Source of the DNA: CAZJYI01 sp964550025
Lineage (GTDB): Bacteria; Verrucomicrobiota; Kiritimatiellia; UBA8416; CAYOBW01
Assembly: GCA_964550025.1 (NCBI GenBank)
Contig: CAZJYI010000333.1
Coordinates: 1-6,098 of the forward strand
Direction of reading: 5' to 3'
Length of the DNA: 6,098 nt
The notes beneath the pieces are model-generated. The model worked only from the letters and a program-made list of their open reading frames with translations. It had not been told where the DNA came from and made no database searches. Position numbers and translations under genes: made by a program. Within the stretch, counting starts at the first letter, position 1. Each line of letters starts with the position of its first letter. Positions 4,863 to 6,098 of this stretch are shown one piece after another.

Positions 4863-6098
4863 TCACCAGGACCACGACGGGAGGAGTTCCACGTATACAT
4901 AGTACGCGCCGATGGTACCACCGTCCTCGCAGGTGAAGAGCGTATGCAAACGGGTCTTTCCTTTCTCCAGGGGCACGGTGAATACGGCGTCCTTGTCCGC
5001 ATTCTCCACCGCGATTGTCGTGTCGAATCCCTGAACCGTCAGACGGGCGCGTGTGATGCCGTAGATTCTGCCCGGCGGCAACGCTCGGCAGAACGGCTCG
5101 GACACGGCGGGCACGGTGCCGGCAATGGGAGCATCGGCTTCGCGCGGCCAGCGCCGGAGCTCGATGCGGTAGGTGCCGTCCCGCGCCACCTCGATGGGCC
5201 AGTAGGCGTTGTCGATGCCAATCCCGTTGCGCACGTGGCGTTGGTTGTAGGACATCTCGCGGCTCGCCGTGCGCCAACTATGACAGGTCAGCAGGACCGG
5301 ATTCTCCTCCTCCGATCCCACCACCAGGTGACTGACATGGGAGAAGTTGGGTGAGATGTCGTCCCACCACTTCTCGTACACCCCCATCAGTCTCCTTGCC
5401 TCTTCCGGGTGCTTCGCGGAGACATCCGTTGTCTGGCCCGGATCCCCGGCCATGTCAAAAAGCTCCGCCTTCGGCTGCTGCCAGAGTTGCGTCTTCACCA
5501 GCCGCCACCGGTCGGTCATGACGGCGAAGTCCTTGTACTTCTTCGGCTCGACGAGCTGCATGTTGTGCACGACCAGCGTCCGCTCCGGACACTTCGTTGC
5601 CTCGCCCCGCAGTTGGGGCGCGAGGCTGATGCCGTCCAGTTTGACTGACGGCTTCGGCAGACCGCACAACTGCGCCAGCGTCGGCAACAGGTCGATGTGG
5701 GCGGACAGACCGGACACGTCACGCCCGCCCTCGATCCCGCCTCCGGGCCAGCGGACGAAACAGGCCACGCGGTGCCCGCCTTCGTAGGGCCAGACTTTGG
5801 TCCCGCGCATGCCGGCGTTGTAGCCGTTCGTCACCGACGGCGGCCTGCAGACGCCGTCGGGCGTGCGGTTGACGCCGCCGGCCGTGCCGTTGTCGCCCAT
5901 GAAGATCAGGATCGTGTTCCTGGCCAGTGCTTCGCGGTCGAGAAAGTCCATCAGCCGCCCGACATTCTCATCGATGTTGGCGATCAGCCCGTAGAACCGC
6001 GCGCGCCACTTCGGGACGCCGGCGGCGAGGTATGGTTTGACGTAGCGGTCGTGCACGTTGAACGGCCCGTGCGGCGCGTTGGTGGCCAGGTAGCAGAA
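4863..6098 (-). CDS. S1-family sulfatase (arylsulfatase-like), N-terminus missing
   Basis: The last 411 residues of a sulfatase enter from the right edge; the frame is open to 6098, so the formylglycine motif (C/S-x-P-S/A-R) and any signal peptide are out of view. Such enzymes hydrolyse sulfate esters, in these bacteria typically on exported polysaccharides. Seen here, numbered from the edge: NAPHGP at 7-12, the family's conserved His region; IANIDENVGRL at 39-49; FMGDNGTAGG at 66-75, where Asp69 and Asn70 are expected calcium ligands; AGMRGTKVWPYEGGHRV at 95-111, a conserved active-site stretch; and IDLLPTL at 135-141. Residues about 267-411 form a C-terminal beta-sandwich-like extension (RRWPREADAP, KTRLHTLFT, GAYYVYVELL) common in planctomycete-type sulfatases. 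The gene ends in TGA 133 bp before the propeller gene on the same strand, so they may share a transcript. The specific substrate cannot be told. Confidence 0.93.
   Translation of the reverse strand, partial: FCYLATNAPHGPFNVHDRYVKPYLAAGVPKWRARFYGLIANIDENVGRLMDFLDREALARNTILIFMGDNGTAGGVNRTPDGVCRPPSVTNGYNAGMRGTKVWPYEGGHRVACFVRWPGGGIEGGRDVSGLSAHIDLLPTLAQLCGLPKPSVKLDGISLAPQLRGEATKCPERTLVVHNMQLVEPKKYKDFAVMTDRWRLVKTQLWQQPKAELFDMAGDPGQTTDVSAKHPEEARRLMGVYEKWWDDISPNFSHVSHLVVGSEEENPVLLTCHSWRTASREMSYNQRHVRNGIGIDNAYWPIEVARDGTYRIELRRWPREADAPIAGTVPAVSEPFCRALPPGRIYGITRARLTVQGFDTTIAVENADKDAVFTVPLEKGKTRLHTLFTCEDGGTIGAYYVYVELLPSWSW

Noticed and set aside
4569..5354. Plus-strand open frame spanning the spacer and the sulfatase 3' end
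   Set aside because: It runs through the hairpin repeats (reading SAGFQP and VAGILPA, peptides I associate with translated dispersed repeats) and antisense to two genes.

Overview
The window looks like a GC-rich chromosomal segment from a member of the PVC superphylum, most likely Kiritimatiellota or a close relative such as Verrucomicrobiota, Lentisphaerota or Planctomycetota. Three protein types found together point there: a surface beta-helix protein with choice-of-anchor-Q-like and Kiritimatiellota-style C-terminal sequence, a very large secreted PQQ-type beta-propeller protein with an N-terminal methyltransferase-like domain, and an S1-type sulfatase. This placement is inferred from protein character; no rRNA or marker gene is present.

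Layout. Positions 1-989 (+) hold the 3' end of a secreted beta-helix protein built on five near-identical 66-bp repeats. It converges, with only 15 bp between stop codons, on three minus-strand genes. In transcription order these are a sulfatase that enters from the right edge (6098-4863, N-terminus missing), a 133-bp spacer full of small hairpins (4862-4730), a 1094-residue secreted methyltransferase-like/PQQ-propeller protein (4729-1445), and a small secreted protein of 147 residues (1448-1005). The small protein's GTG start overlaps the propeller gene's TGA stop.

How the genes may work together. The last two genes are almost certainly translationally coupled, and the sulfatase may be in the same transcript. 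All appear to act outside the cytoplasm, although the sulfatase signal peptide lies outside the window. A role in handling sulfated polysaccharide fits the sulfatase. The job of the propeller protein and of the small protein is not known.

The least expected signal is a set of short repeat elements. Two separate five-copy heptamer arrays of different sequence, each 35 bp, lie in frame inside the propeller gene, and a weaker third patch lies nearby. One sits in the methyltransferase-like domain and the other at the junction between the two propeller halves. The spacer upstream of the gene carries two related hairpins with the same TTC loop and a compensatory base-pair change, plus a third, different hairpin next to the ribosome binding site. 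No tRNA, rRNA, CRISPR array, transposase or origin was seen.
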